64,000 nt of DNA from Streptomyces sp. 840.1 (GCF_003751445.1 NZ_RJUU01000001.1:5632001-5696000), one strand, 5' to 3'. Positions 1-8,928 are shown, numbered from the stretch's first letter. Numbers and translations are program-made. The notes: generated by a model from the letters alone, not told the origin.

Positions 1-843
1 GCCGTCGCTCCGGACGAGCTGCCCGGACTGGAACCGCATCTCGCGCCCGGCCTCGCGGGCGGCGTCCTCTACGCGCAGGACGCCCAGGTCCAGCCCGCAC
101 TCGCGGCAGCCCACCTGCTGCGCGCGGCCCGCCGCGCCGGGGCCGGTGTCCACCTCGGCGAGACGGTCACCGCGGTGCTGACCGGGCCGGCGGGGGCGGT
201 GCGCGGGGTACGGACCGGGCGGGGCGATCTGCTGGCGCCGGCGGTGGTCAACGCCACCGGCGTCCGGGGCGGTGAACTCGCGGCACTGGCGGGGGTGGAA
301 CTGCCCGTACTGCCCAGACGCGGCTTCGTCCTGGTCACCGAGCCGCTGCCCCGGCTGATCAGGCACAAGGTGTACGCGGCGGAGTACGTGGCCGACGTGT
401 CCAGCGCGTCGGCCGCGCTGCAGACCTCACCGGTCGTCGAAGGGACCCCGTCGGGGCCGGTGCTGATCGGCGCCAGCCGTGAACGGGTCGGCTTCGACCG
501 TACGTTGTCCGTGCCGGTGATCAGCCGGCTGGCGGCTGCGGCCGCCGCGCTCTTCCCCGTACTCGGACAGGCCCGTGTGCTGCGCGCCTACCACGGCTTC
601 CGCCCCTATCTGCCGGACCACCTGCCGGCGATCGGGCCCGACCGCCGGGTGCCGGGCCTCTTCCACGCCTGCGGTCACGAGGGTGCGGGGATCGGGCTGG
701 CTCCGGCGACGGCCGCGCTGATCGTCGCGGCGATCCGCGAGGAGGAGCCCGCCATCGACCCCGAACCGTTCCGGCCCGACCGGTTCGACACCGCCCCCGA
801 CGGCGGCCAGACAGCCCGGTCACCGAGACAGGAGCCCTGGTGA
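1..843 (+). CDS. FAD-dependent oxidoreductase, D-hydroxyproline dehydrogenase beta-like subunit (5' truncated)
   Basis: The reading frame is open from base 1, so the N-terminus with its Rossmann FAD motif lies outside the window. The visible 280 residues are the C-terminal part of a DAO-type (glycine oxidase-like) flavoprotein. It ends with the conserved FAD-contacting segment CGHEGAGIGLAP. The stop overlaps the next start (GTGA), and the next two genes encode a small ferredoxin-like subunit and an NAD/FAD subunit. That trio is the layout of heterotrimeric D-hydroxyproline or opine dehydrogenases. Oxidation of cis-4-hydroxy-D-proline to pyrroline-4-hydroxy-2-carboxylate is inferred from the epimerase and DapA-like genes downstream. 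Substrate is not provable from sequence; a general D-amino acid or sarcosine dehydrogenase is the alternative. Confidence 0.8.
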   Translation, partial: AVAPDELPGLEPHLAPGLAGGVLYAQDAQVQPALAAAHLLRAARRAGAGVHLGETVTAVLTGPAGAVRGVRTGRGDLLAPAVVNATGVRGGELAALAGVELPVLPRRGFVLVTEPLPRLIRHKVYAAEYVADVSSASAALQTSPVVEGTPSGPVLIGASRERVGFDRTLSVPVISRLAAAAAALFPVLGQARVLRAYHGFRPYLPDHLPAIGPDRRVPGLFHACGHEGAGIGLAPATAALIVAAIREEEPAIDPEPFRPDRFDTAPDGGQTARSPRQEPW

Positions 844-1178
844 TACGTATCCGCAAGCGCACCGCCGCCCGCACCCCCGCCGCCCTGGCCGGTGCCGAAC
901 CGGGGCCGGAGTTCGAGATCACCTTCGACGGCCGCCCCCTTCGCGCACTGCCGGGCCAGAGCGTCGCCGCGGTCCTCTGGGCGGCCTCCGTCCTCACCTG
1001 GCGCACCACCAGGGTGAACGGACGCCCGCGCGGGGCCTTCTGCGGAATCGGCTCCTGCTTCGACTGCCTGGTCACCGTGAACGGGCTCCCCGGCCGACGG
1101 GCCTGTCAACTGCCCGCCCGCCCCGGCGACGTGGTCACGACCCAGGAGGGGGACGGCCATGCCGGACTCCGCCGCTGA
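840..1178 (+). CDS. (2Fe-2S)-binding small subunit of the amino-acid dehydrogenase
   Basis: A 112-residue ferredoxin-fold protein starting at GTG inside the GTGA overlap with the previous gene. The cluster ligands are visible as FCGIGSCFDC followed by a distant RRAC, the plant-type [2Fe-2S] pattern C-x4-C-x2-C...C. Proteins of this size and pattern (HcnA or sarcosine oxidase alpha N-terminal type) carry electrons between the two flavin subunits of octopine, nopaline and hydroxyproline dehydrogenases. Its end overlaps the next gene by 20 nt, so the three subunits are probably translated in a coupled way. Confidence 0.85.
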   Translation: MIRIRKRTAARTPAALAGAEPGPEFEITFDGRPLRALPGQSVAAVLWAASVLTWRTTRVNGRPRGAFCGIGSCFDCLVTVNGLPGRRACQLPARPGDVVTTQEGDGHAGLRR

Positions 1179-2673
1179 AAACGCTGAACACGCTGAACAC
1201 GCTGAACACGCTGAACACGCTGAACCCGCTGAACGCCCCGCGCCCGAAAGCCGCTTCACCGAACTCGCGGTGGTGGGCGCCGGGCCTGCCGGGCTTGCGG
1301 CCGCGGTCACCGCCGCAGACGGCGGGCTCGACGTGGTCCTGCTCGACGCGGCGGACGCACCGGGCGGCCAGTACTACCGCTCCCCGGCCCCCGGCCTCGG
1401 CGCCACCCGGCCCGAGGCGCTGCACCACGGCTGGGCGCGTTTCGCGGAGCTCACGGACCGGCTCGGCCGGCACCGGGACGCGGGACGGATCCGCCACCTC
1501 GCCGGGCATCAGGTCTGGACCGCCGAGCGCACCGGGGCGGACTGGACCCTGCACGCGGTCACCGGCCCCGACGGCGAGGGCTCGGCCACACTCCGGGCCC
1601 GCCGTCTGCTCATCGCGACCGGCTCCTTCGAGCGGCAACTCCCCTTCCCCGGCTGGACACTGCCCGGAGTGGTCGGCGCGGCCGGGGCGCAGGCCATGCT
1701 GAAGTCAGGGCTGGTGCTGCCCGGACGGCGCGTCGTCGTCGCGGGCAGCGGACCCCTGCTCCAGGCGGTCGCCGTCTCCCTGGCGCGGGCCGGCGTCCGG
1801 GTGCCCGCACTGGTGGAGGCCGCCGGGTACGGGGCGTACGCACGCGCTCCCCGCGTACTGGCCGCCGACCCCGGCCGGCTCCGGGAGGGGATCAGGTACT
1901 CGGCGGCGCTGGCCGGTCACCGGGTGCGGTTGCTGACCCACCGCGCGGTCACCGCCGTGCACGGGACCGACCGGGTGGAGGGCGTCACCGTCAGCCGGCT
2001 GGACCGCGACTGGCGCCCGCTGCCCGGGACCGGCCGCCGGATCGACTGCGACGCCCTGGCCGTGGGCCACGGTCTGGTTCCCCAGCTCGACCTGGCCGTC
2101 GGCCTGGGCTGCGCGACCCGTTGCGGCGCGGACGGATCGGCCGCCCTGGTGCTCGACGAGGACCTGCGCACCACTGTGCCCGGCGTCTGGGCGGCGGGCG
2201 AGACGGGCGGCATCGGCGGCGTTCATCTCGCGCTGGCCGAGGGGGAGTTGGCCGCCCTCGCGGTGACCGGCGATGCCCGGAACGGGACGCGGGCCCGGGA
2301 CGCGCACCGGATGGCGGCGCTGCGCCGGGGCGGGCGGCGGATGCGCGCGTTCGCCGAGCTGATGGGCGCCGTGCACCGGCCCGGCCCGGGGTGGACCGGG
2401 TGGCTCGCCGCCGACACGGAGGTCTGCCGCTGCGAGGAGGTCTCGGCCGGGGCGATCCGCGAGGCGGTCGACGACCTCGGCGCGGGGGACAGCCGTACGG
2501 TCAAGCTCCTCACCCGGGCCGGGATGGGCTGGTGCCAGGGCCGGACGTGCGGATTCCCGGTCCGGGAACTGGCGGGCTGCCCGGCGGAGGCCGGAGCCCC
2601 GGACCGCCGTCCGCTCGCCTGCCCGGTCCCCCTCGCCACGCTCGCCCGCGCCGCCCGCCCCGAGGACGTGTGA
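1159..2673 (+). CDS. FAD/NAD(P)-binding oxidoreductase, D-hydroxyproline dehydrogenase alpha-like subunit
   Basis: A 504-residue protein. Near residue 35 is the dinucleotide motif VVGAGPAGLAAA, followed by a second nucleotide-binding region (VVVAGSGPLLQAV). The C-terminus has a BFD-like [2Fe-2S] segment with CRCEE and CQGRTC. This is the HcnB/OoxA architecture of the large subunit of opine and hydroxyproline dehydrogenases. The ATG start has an AGGAGGGGG ribosome-binding site. Unusually, residues 6-26 are seven tandem Ala-Glu-X triplets (X = Asn, four His, Pro, Arg) encoded by a near-perfect 9-bp DNA repeat. This precedes the conserved fold and is probably a disordered, variable extension. 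Confidence 0.85.
   Translation: MPDSAAENAEHAEHAEHAEHAEPAERPAPESRFTELAVVGAGPAGLAAAVTAADGGLDVVLLDAADAPGGQYYRSPAPGLGATRPEALHHGWARFAELTDRLGRHRDAGRIRHLAGHQVWTAERTGADWTLHAVTGPDGEGSATLRARRLLIATGSFERQLPFPGWTLPGVVGAAGAQAMLKSGLVLPGRRVVVAGSGPLLQAVAVSLARAGVRVPALVEAAGYGAYARAPRVLAADPGRLREGIRYSAALAGHRVRLLTHRAVTAVHGTDRVEGVTVSRLDRDWRPLPGTGRRIDCDALAVGHGLVPQLDLAVGLGCATRCGADGSAALVLDEDLRTTVPGVWAAGETGGIGGVHLALAEGELAALAVTGDARNGTRARDAHRMAALRRGGRRMRAFAELMGAVHRPGPGWTGWLAADTEVCRCEEVSAGAIREAVDDLGAGDSRTVKLLTRAGMGWCQGRTCGFPVRELAGCPAEAGAPDRRPLACPVPLATLARAARPEDV
1174..1236 (+). repeat. 9-bp tandem repeat, seven units, in-frame
   Basis: Seven consecutive units of GCTGAA plus a variable codon (AAC, CAC four times, CCC, CGC). 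The array covers the stop codon of the upstream ferredoxin gene (1176-1178) and lies in frame in the N-terminus of the following oxidoreductase. Unit length is a multiple of three, so copy-number slippage would change protein length without a frameshift. Confidence 0.9.
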
Positions 2674-2772
2674 GCCCCCGGGGCACGGGGGTCCCCAGAG
2701 CACCGCCGTGAGCGCGGCCCTCTCCTTCCCCTTCGCCGGTCCACGTCATGCCACACCTCTGAGGGAGCCCCG

Positions 2773-3681
2773 ATGTCGATGAACCCCACTGCCCGGAACA
2801 GTCCTTGGCGAGGCGTCATGGTCGCCACTCCGCTCACCCTGCGCGAAGACCGGTCCATCGACTTCGACGCGTACGCGGCCCACGTCCGCGACCTCGTGGA
2901 CGCCGGCTGCGACGGGGTGGTGCCGAACGGCTCGCTGGGGGAGTACCAGACCCTCACCGATCAGGAGCGCGACCAGGTGGTGCGGGTCGCGGTCGAGGCG
3001 GCCGGGGACGGGGCCAGGGTCATGCCCGGTGTCTCCGCCTACGACAGCGCCCAGTCGCGCCGCCTGGCCGACCGGGCGGCGGCGGCGGGCGCCGCGTCCG
3101 TCCTGCTGCTCCCGCCCAACGGCTACCCCTGCGAGGACGCCGCCGTGCGCGCGCACTACGCCGAGGTCGCCGGGGCGGGCCTGCCGGTCGTCGCGTACAA
3201 CAACCCGTACGACACCAAGGTCGACCTGACCCCGGGGCTCCTCGCGCAACTCCACGCGGACGGGTCCATCGTGGCCGTCAAGGAGTTCAGCGGGGACGTC
3301 CGCAGGGCCTACGAGATCGCCGAGGAGGCACCCGGGCTCGACCTGCTGGTGGGGGCCGACGACGTACTGCTGGAACTCGCCCTGGCCGGTGCGGTCGGCT
3401 GGATCGCGGGCTGTCCCAACATGCTGCCCGCCGGCTGTGTCGCGCTGTACCGCGCCGCGGTCTCGGGCGACCTGGAGGCGGCCCTGCCGCTCTACCGGCG
3501 GCTCCATCCGCTGCTGCGGTGGGACTCCAAGCCGGAGTTCGTCCAGGCGATCAAGGCATCGATGGACATCGTCGGTCGGCACGGCGGTCCCACCCGGCCG
3601 CCCCGGCTGCCCCTGGAGGCGGCGGCGGCCGCCGCCGTGCGCGCCGCCACGGAGAAGGCGCTGGCCGAAGGGCTGGACTGA
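2773..3681 (+). CDS. DapA-family lyase, probable pyrroline-4-hydroxy-2-carboxylate deaminase
   Basis: A 302-residue TIM-barrel enzyme of the dihydrodipicolinate synthase/N-acetylneuraminate lyase family, at the normal family length. The Schiff-base lysine is in IVAVKEFSGD, the active-site tyrosine in VVAYNNPYD, and the G-S-L loop in VPNGSLGEYQTL. In bacterial hydroxyproline pathways a DapA homologue deaminates pyrroline-4-hydroxy-2-carboxylate to 2-oxoglutarate semialdehyde. Position between the dehydrogenase subunits and the epimerase supports that role over lysine synthesis. The ATG at 2773 follows GAGGGAG. The dehydrogenase that would finish the pathway to 2-oxoglutarate is not in the window. 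Confidence 0.85.
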   Translation: MSMNPTARNSPWRGVMVATPLTLREDRSIDFDAYAAHVRDLVDAGCDGVVPNGSLGEYQTLTDQERDQVVRVAVEAAGDGARVMPGVSAYDSAQSRRLADRAAAAGAASVLLLPPNGYPCEDAAVRAHYAEVAGAGLPVVAYNNPYDTKVDLTPGLLAQLHADGSIVAVKEFSGDVRRAYEIAEEAPGLDLLVGADDVLLELALAGAVGWIAGCPNMLPAGCVALYRAAVSGDLEAALPLYRRLHPLLRWDSKPEFVQAIKASMDIVGRHGGPTRPPRLPLEAAAAAAVRAATEKALAEGLD

Positions 3682-3850
3682 CGCCGGGCCCGCTAGGTCC
3701 GGACCCGCCGGGCCGGCCCCGGTAGCAGGCACGGCGGAACGTACGACACACCCCACGAGGACCGGCGCATACCGCACGACATACCGCACGACACACCGCG
3801 CGGCGCACGCACGTGCCGCGGCGGACCGGCAGGACGACCGAGGGGGAGAC

Positions 3851-4852
3851 TTGCGCACGCGTCACGTATTCCACGCCGTCGACTCGCACACCGAGGGCAT
3901 GCCCACCCGCGTCATCACCGGCGGGATCGGCACCGTCCCCGGCGCCACCATGGCCGAGCGGCGCGACCACTTCATGGCGCACCGCGACGCGGTACGCACC
4001 CTGCTGATGTACGAGCCGCGCGGCCACGCCGCCATGAGCGGGGCCGTCCTCCAGCCGCCGACCCGCCCCGACGCCGATTTCGGCGTGCTGTTCATGGAGG
4101 TCTCGGGCTGCCTGCCGATGTGCGGACACGGCACGATCGGAGTGGCCACCGTACTGGTGGAGACCGGCATGGTGGAGGTCATCGAACCGGTCACCACCGT
4201 ACGGCTCGACACCCCGGCCGGACTGGTCTCGGTCGACGTCCACGTCCAGGACGGCGCCGCGGCCTCCGTCACCCTGACCAACGTCCCCGCGTTCTCCGCA
4301 GGGCTGGGACTCACGGCGAAGGTGCCCGGCCTCGGCACCGTCACCTACGACCTCGCCTACGGCGGAAACTTCTACGCGATGGTGCAACTGGCCGATCTGG
4401 GGATCCCGTTCGACCGGTCCCGCAAGGACGAGATGCTGGCGGCGGGGCTCGCCCTGATGGACGCGGTCAACGAGACGGACCGCCCGGTCCACCCCCTCGA
4501 CCCCGGGATCGGCGGGCTCAAGCACGTCCAGTTGATCGCGCCCGGCTCCGACGCGGTGCGCTCCCGGCACGCCATGGCCATCCACCCCGGCTGGTTCGAC
4601 CGGTCGCCGTGCGGTACCGGGACCTCGGCGCGGATGGCCCAGCTCCACGCGCGGGGCGAACTCCCGCTGGACACGGACTTCGTGAACGAGTCCTTCATCG
4701 GCACCACGTTCACCGGCCGGCTGGTCGCGGAGACCACCGTCGGCACGCTGCCCGCGGTCGTCCCGACCGTCACGGGCCGAGCCTGGATCACCGGGACCGC
4801 GCAGTACTTCCTCGATCCGGCCGACCCGTTCCCCGAGGGGTTCCTGCTGTGA
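3851..4852 (+). CDS. 4-hydroxyproline 2-epimerase / proline racemase family
   Basis: A 333-residue protein of the proline racemase superfamily. Both catalytic cysteines are present, in PMCGHGTIG and SPCGTGTSAR. A Cys/Cys pair marks racemases and epimerases, whereas hydroxyproline dehydratases have Thr at the second site. I chose TTG at 3851 because AGGGGGAG lies just upstream and the conserved N-terminus begins there; an open frame continues upstream but overlaps the DapA-like gene. It would convert trans-4-hydroxy-L-proline to cis-4-hydroxy-D-proline, the substrate of the dehydrogenase encoded at the start of the window. Confidence 0.88.
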   Translation: MRTRHVFHAVDSHTEGMPTRVITGGIGTVPGATMAERRDHFMAHRDAVRTLLMYEPRGHAAMSGAVLQPPTRPDADFGVLFMEVSGCLPMCGHGTIGVATVLVETGMVEVIEPVTTVRLDTPAGLVSVDVHVQDGAAASVTLTNVPAFSAGLGLTAKVPGLGTVTYDLAYGGNFYAMVQLADLGIPFDRSRKDEMLAAGLALMDAVNETDRPVHPLDPGIGGLKHVQLIAPGSDAVRSRHAMAIHPGWFDRSPCGTGTSARMAQLHARGELPLDTDFVNESFIGTTFTGRLVAETTVGTLPAVVPTVTGRAWITGTAQYFLDPADPFPEGFLL

Positions 4853-4986
4853 GCGTCTGAACGGCGCCCGACCCGCTCCGCCGGCCGGTCAGGAGGCGAT
4901 CGGCTGGGGGGAGGGGCGCTGCCAGGACCCGGTCCCGGCAGCGCCCCTCCCCCCGTTCCTCGCCCCCGTGCCGGCCGGCCCGGCGC

Positions 4987-5274
4987 TCAGTACTCGCGTA
5001 CCCAGAGCTGCCAGCCGCCGAGAACCTGGGGACACATGTAGGACGCGTAGGGGCCGCGGTTCACCAGGTTGTGGCCCACCTGCGAGCACTCCATCTGTGT
5101 GTAGTAGGTGCCCCACAGGAAGAAGGGCATGTCGGCGGCGACCTGCACCGTCCCGGCGTCCGGTGAGGCGGTGGCGGTGGCCGCGCTCGCGGTGGCCGCG
5201 CCTGTTGTCGCCGCCAGCACCAGCGCCGCTCCGACTCCTGCCACCAGCGTCATGGCACGGTTCATCCTGTTCAT
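4987..5274 (-). CDS. Small secreted protein of unknown function
   Basis: A 95-residue product with an n-region (MNRMNRAM), a hydrophobic stretch and Ala-rich cleavage region, so it is probably exported. The mature part of about 50 residues is rich in aromatic residues (WGTYYTQ, GGWQLWVREY) and has exactly two cysteines that could form one disulfide. The start has a strong AGGAGGAG site. It lies 102 bp downstream of the secreted amidase-domain gene on the same strand and may be co-transcribed with it. I do not recognise a family. Confidence 0.7.
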   Translation of the reverse strand: MNRMNRAMTLVAGVGAALVLAATTGAATASAATATASPDAGTVQVAADMPFFLWGTYYTQMECSQVGHNLVNRGPYASYMCPQVLGGWQLWVREY

Positions 5275-5376
5275 GGTTCTCCTCCTGGGTGTTACGGACG
5301 GAACCGTTGCGGCCGGTCCGTGGAAGTGGTGGAGCGAAGGGGACGTGCCGACGGCTCCGGAGAGCGGCCGGGGTGA

Positions 5377-6546
5377 TCAGGTGCGGTGCAGCCACCACCA
5401 GGCGTTGGGATTGGCGACCAGCAGACTCTGGAGCGACCGGTTGATCGTGTCGTTGCTGTGGTAGCTCAAGGCAGGGCCGATGCCGTCGTAGTACCAGGTC
5501 ATCATCATGGTGTGGTCGATCTCCTGGCCGTTCGCCTGCCAGTCGGCCTGAAGGACATCCCCGTCGCCCATGTACCAGACGTTGTCGAGCAGGGTCGTGC
5601 GCCCGCTCCAGTAGGAGGCGTAGAAGTAGAACCAGTGCGCGTTGATCCAGGTGAGCGTCTGGTTGTGGACGTCCCAGGGGTTGTACCACCAGCTGTTCTG
5701 GTCGTTCGACGGATAGGGGCCGTTCGCCTCGTCCGCCCAGCCGCCGGCCCTGAGGGCCTGGCTGATGAAGTTGGTGCAGTCGTTCGACCCGAAGTCCTGG
5801 TACCAGGTGTTGCGGCCGATGGCGTACCACTGGGCGTAGTTGGTCATCGCCGCGTAGTCGTAGCCGCCGCTCAGCTTGGCCGGTTTCCGCTGATGGGTGA
5901 GGGCGGCCGGCCGGGCCGTCGCTGCCCGCGATCCTGCGGGTACCGGGCCGAGGGCGCCGACCTCGTCGGCCTTCGCCGGGTCGGTCTTCGCCTGTCCGGC
6001 CGGATCGCCCACATCGTTGATCGGGGCGGGTCCGCCCTCCTCGACGCGGTGCTGCCTCGTCATCTGCCACTGGCCGTGCGCGGTTCGCGAGAAGTCCACC
6101 TCGTGGTGCGAGGTGAACTTGGTCTGCGGGTCCTTCGCGTTCACGTGCGCGTAGTCGAGCGCGGTGAGTTCGGTGACGTAGAGCCGCACCGTGCCGGGGC
6201 GCCGGACGACCTTGTCGACCGAGATCCTGACGTCGGCGGCGGAGTAGCTCTCGCCCAGCGACTTCAGTTTCTCCTTGCGCGCGGTGATCGCGGCCAGGGC
6301 GACGTCATGGGTGTGCTGGAGGCTGCTGACAGCGGTGATGCCGTGGGTGTCCTGGCGGGCGGGAGCGGGGGTGTCGAGCAGGGCGTAGGTGCGCTCGGCG
6401 AGGAACGCCCTGGTCGTCTCGGTCATGGCCCGGATGTCCGGGGCCTGCGGGGCCTCGGCGAGCGCCGGCACGGCGGGGACGCCGAGGCTCAGCACCGCGA
6501 GGCCGAGAACGACCGTCCGTCGTATGGAACGTCTTCTTCTGTGCAC
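5377..6546 (-). CDS. Secreted protein with C-terminal amidase_6-type domain
   Basis: A 389-residue exported protein if GTG at 6546 is used; that start gives an Arg-rich n-region (VHRRRRSIRR) and a clean hydrophobic signal ending PALAEA. A start 25 codons upstream is possible but places a hydrophilic extension before the signal. The first half resembles an export-associated helical region. The C-terminal 150 residues carry the putative amidase pattern YDYAAMTNYAQWYAIGRN, then FGSNDCTNFISQALRAGGW (catalytic Cys) and a later DHTMMMTW histidine. Such Cys/His domains belong to the NlpC/CHAP-like fold and often cut cell-wall or peptide amide bonds; the substrate here is unknown. Confidence 0.75.
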   Translation of the reverse strand: MHRRRRSIRRTVVLGLAVLSLGVPAVPALAEAPQAPDIRAMTETTRAFLAERTYALLDTPAPARQDTHGITAVSSLQHTHDVALAAITARKEKLKSLGESYSAADVRISVDKVVRRPGTVRLYVTELTALDYAHVNAKDPQTKFTSHHEVDFSRTAHGQWQMTRQHRVEEGGPAPINDVGDPAGQAKTDPAKADEVGALGPVPAGSRAATARPAALTHQRKPAKLSGGYDYAAMTNYAQWYAIGRNTWYQDFGSNDCTNFISQALRAGGWADEANGPYPSNDQNSWWYNPWDVHNQTLTWINAHWFYFYASYWSGRTTLLDNVWYMGDGDVLQADWQANGQEIDHTMMMTWYYDGIGPALSYHSNDTINRSLQSLLVANPNAWWWLHRT

Positions 6547-6664
6547 GCGGCCCCCGTGGTCTCGTGGATGCGATGGGTGTGACGATGCGGGCGCTGTCCC
6601 GATCCCCACCAGTCTGTACATCCGCGATCAGGGCGGTCATTGATCCTGCGCGCACGCATTCTTG

Positions 6665-7657
6665 TCATCGCGCGCGGGGCAGGGGGCCACGCGAGGGGGC
6701 GTCGCGGAGCATCCGCCGGTACTCGGCCGGAGACAGGCCGTACGCGCGGCGGAAGCTACGGCTGAACCCGGCAGGATCGACCAGCCCGTTGCGGGCGGCG
6801 ATCGCGTGCACCGGCAGATGGCTCAGCCGGGTGTCGGCCAGGTCGGACCGGCACCGCTCCAGCCGTCTGCGGCGGATGACCGCCGAGACCGTCTCCTCCC
6901 GCTGCCGGAAGACCTGGTGCACCGTCCGGACGGAAACGTGGTGACGGGAGGCGATGGCGTGCGGCGACAACTGCGGGTCCGCGAGGTTCTCCTCGATGAA
7001 CGCCTCGATGCACGCCAGGAGCACCGCACCGCGAGCCTCGGGCTCCAGGTACGCCCGCGCGTCGATCTGTCGCGCCAGCAGGGCGTACGCCAGATGCAGC
7101 GTCGCGGCCCCGATCCGGGCGCCCTCCGGCTCCCCCAGCCGCGGGCCTTCCCGGAACAGGGCGTGCAGGTGGTGGGCGAGGATCGCACCGATACCGTCGG
7201 AGCCGGGCATCCGGGTCGCCAGCACCCCGTCGACCCGGGCTTCCGGGAAAGGCAGGTCCTTCCTCGGCAGGTGCAGCACGATGCCCTGTGAGAGCCCGTG
7301 GTCCGGCGCGCTCCGCCCCCGGCCCGTATAGGGGCGCGAGGAGCTCCACATGACGAAGTCACCTGCGGACAGGGTGGCCTCACGGCGGGCCTGCGCGACA
7401 CTCATGGCCCCGCCTGCGATCAGCGTCAGCTCGTAGGTCTCCGGATCGGACCGCTTGATGAGGTCCGGCGTGCGCTCCGACTCCAGGGCGGGAAACGACA
7501 TCGAGGTCGCCTGAAGGGGCCCCGCCGACAGCATTTCGACTCTGCCGACGAAGTCGGCGGCATGGTCACTGCTGATCCGGGTCGGCGCTGCTCCGCGGCC
7601 GACGGTCTCGCACCACCAGTCGAACCGGTGCGCCGCCGGCAGCGACAGTGTGTCCAC
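6665..7657 (-). CDS. AraC-family transcriptional regulator
   Basis: About 330 residues. The N-terminal 200 residues match the AraC-binding-like domain seen in regulators with the opening LPAAHRFDWWCE. The C-terminal 100 residues form two helix-turn-helix motifs, ending in DPAGFSRSFRRAYGLSPAEYRR, the AraC signature. I placed the start at GTG 7657, which has AGGAG at good distance and gives the usual family N-terminus (VDTLSLPAAHRF); the open frame reaches 7747. It is flanked by the amidase-domain gene and a divergent GntR gene. Its target and ligand are not evident. Confidence 0.85.
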   Translation of the reverse strand: MDTLSLPAAHRFDWWCETVGRGAAPTRISSDHAADFVGRVEMLSAGPLQATSMSFPALESERTPDLIKRSDPETYELTLIAGGAMSVAQARREATLSAGDFVMWSSSRPYTGRGRSAPDHGLSQGIVLHLPRKDLPFPEARVDGVLATRMPGSDGIGAILAHHLHALFREGPRLGEPEGARIGAATLHLAYALLARQIDARAYLEPEARGAVLLACIEAFIEENLADPQLSPHAIASRHHVSVRTVHQVFRQREETVSAVIRRRRLERCRSDLADTRLSHLPVHAIAARNGLVDPAGFSRSFRRAYGLSPAEYRRMLRDAPSRGPLPRAR

Positions 7658-7934
7658 GACGCCGAACACTCCTGGTTCCCCCGCTCCCTTGTCACCCGTG
7701 CCGGGACCGCGACGGGCCCGGCACCGAACCGGAACCGGTCGAAGCACGTCCGGGACGCACGCCGCTTCGGCCCACGGTGAGACTGTGCAGAACCACCGCA
7801 GGTATGCCGCGTCCGTGGGCCGTTGGCCGAATTCCGTGTGCGGGCGCGGAGACGATCCGGGGTGATCGCCGCAGGCAGCGGTATGGCAACGTCACATTGT
7901 ATTCTGGCTCTCCGCACGGTGCTGGAGGACAGAC

Positions 7935-8606
7935 ATGGCCCGCCTCACGTCGCTCAACGCGATCTCGGCGCAGGAGCATCTGCGCGACCAGGTGGCGCAC
8001 GCGCTGCGGGCGGCGCTGATCGCCGGTGAGCTGCGGCCGGGGACGATCTACTCGGCGCCCGCGCTCGCCGCCGAGTTCGGCGTCTCGGCGACACCCGTGC
8101 GGGAGGCCATGCTCGATCTGGCCCGGGAGGGACTGGTCGAGGCCGTCCGCAACAAGGGCTTCCGGATCACCGAACTGACCGACCAGGACCTCGACGACTT
8201 CACCGAACTCCGCGCCATGATCGAGGTCCCCACCGTCGGCCGGATCGCGCGGATGGGTCTGACGCTGGAGCTGGAGGCACTGCGTCCCGTAGCGAAGGAG
8301 ATCGTCGAGGCCGCGCGCCGGGACGACATCCTTGGCTATCTGGAGGCCGACCGGCGTTTCCATCTCGCCCTTCTCGGGCTGGCCGGGAACCGCCGGCTGG
8401 TCGAGGAGGTCGGTGAACTGCGCAAGCGCTCGCGCCTGTACGGCCTGAACAGGCTTGCCGAATCAGGTCAGTTGACGACCTCGGCCGAGGAGCACGTACA
8501 GCTCCTCGATCTGGTCGTCGCCGGGGACGCCCCGGGGGCCGAGGCCTGCATGCTCGCCCATATGTCCCATGTCCGGTCCCTGTGGGCCGACGGCACGAAG
8601 GCCTGA
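7935..8606 (+). CDS. GntR-family regulator, FCD subfamily
   Basis: A 223-residue regulator. The winged helix-turn-helix occupies residues 10-75, with the GntR signature FGVSATPVREAMLDLAREGLVE. The FCD ligand domain follows, with the acidic/His metal-site pattern in EADRRFHLALLGLAGN and a later EEHVQLLDL. The ATG follows GGAGG. FCD regulators respond to small organic acids and commonly control amino-acid or sugar-acid catabolism. The hydroxyproline operon 3 kb upstream is a reasonable target but not adjacent. A close paralogue is encoded at 15261-16022. Confidence 0.88.
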   Translation: MARLTSLNAISAQEHLRDQVAHALRAALIAGELRPGTIYSAPALAAEFGVSATPVREAMLDLAREGLVEAVRNKGFRITELTDQDLDDFTELRAMIEVPTVGRIARMGLTLELEALRPVAKEIVEAARRDDILGYLEADRRFHLALLGLAGNRRLVEEVGELRKRSRLYGLNRLAESGQLTTSAEEHVQLLDLVVAGDAPGAEACMLAHMSHVRSLWADGTKA

Positions 8607-8928
8607 CACCCCCCGAACGGCGACCGCTCCCTGACGAGCCCCCGCCCCGGATGACGCGCGCCGTCCGGGTGCTTCGCCATGTCCGGACCGGGGTGCGGTA
8701 GCGCGTAGCAAGTCGCCTGCTGGGAGAGGAAGTTGGCGCCCACGCCAATTCGCGCCCAACTGCTTCCTAAGGACATGTGACATGTGCCATTGTACAGGCG
8801 GTCGCGATTGAAGTCGTGTTCATGCCAGGCGGTTACCCCTGCCCGGCCTGCCGGCCCGGCCCCGGTCGCGCACCATCCCCCACGGCCGCGCACAGTCGCG
8901 CGGCCACCACTCCGCTGGGAGGCGGCAC
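8607..8928. other. 322-bp intergenic region before the metallopeptidase gene
   Basis: No coding sequence is supported. The last 160 bases include the palindrome at 8773-8785 and a nearby CATTGTACAG. A similar CATTGTA string occurs before the GntR gene near 7895. These are candidate control sites for the peptidase gene; nothing else was recognised. Confidence 0.5.
8773..8785. promoter_or_regulatory. Palindrome ACATGT-G-ACATGT
   Basis: Two copies of the self-complementary hexamer ACATGT separated by one base, forming a 13-bp perfect palindrome around a central G. It is 143 bp before the metallopeptidase start. The binding protein is unknown; function as an operator is inference. Confidence 0.4.

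Noticed and set aside
1135..1638. Minus-strand frame with FSVFSVFSV repeats
   Set aside because: It is simply the complement of the 9-bp tandem repeat in the real oxidoreductase gene.
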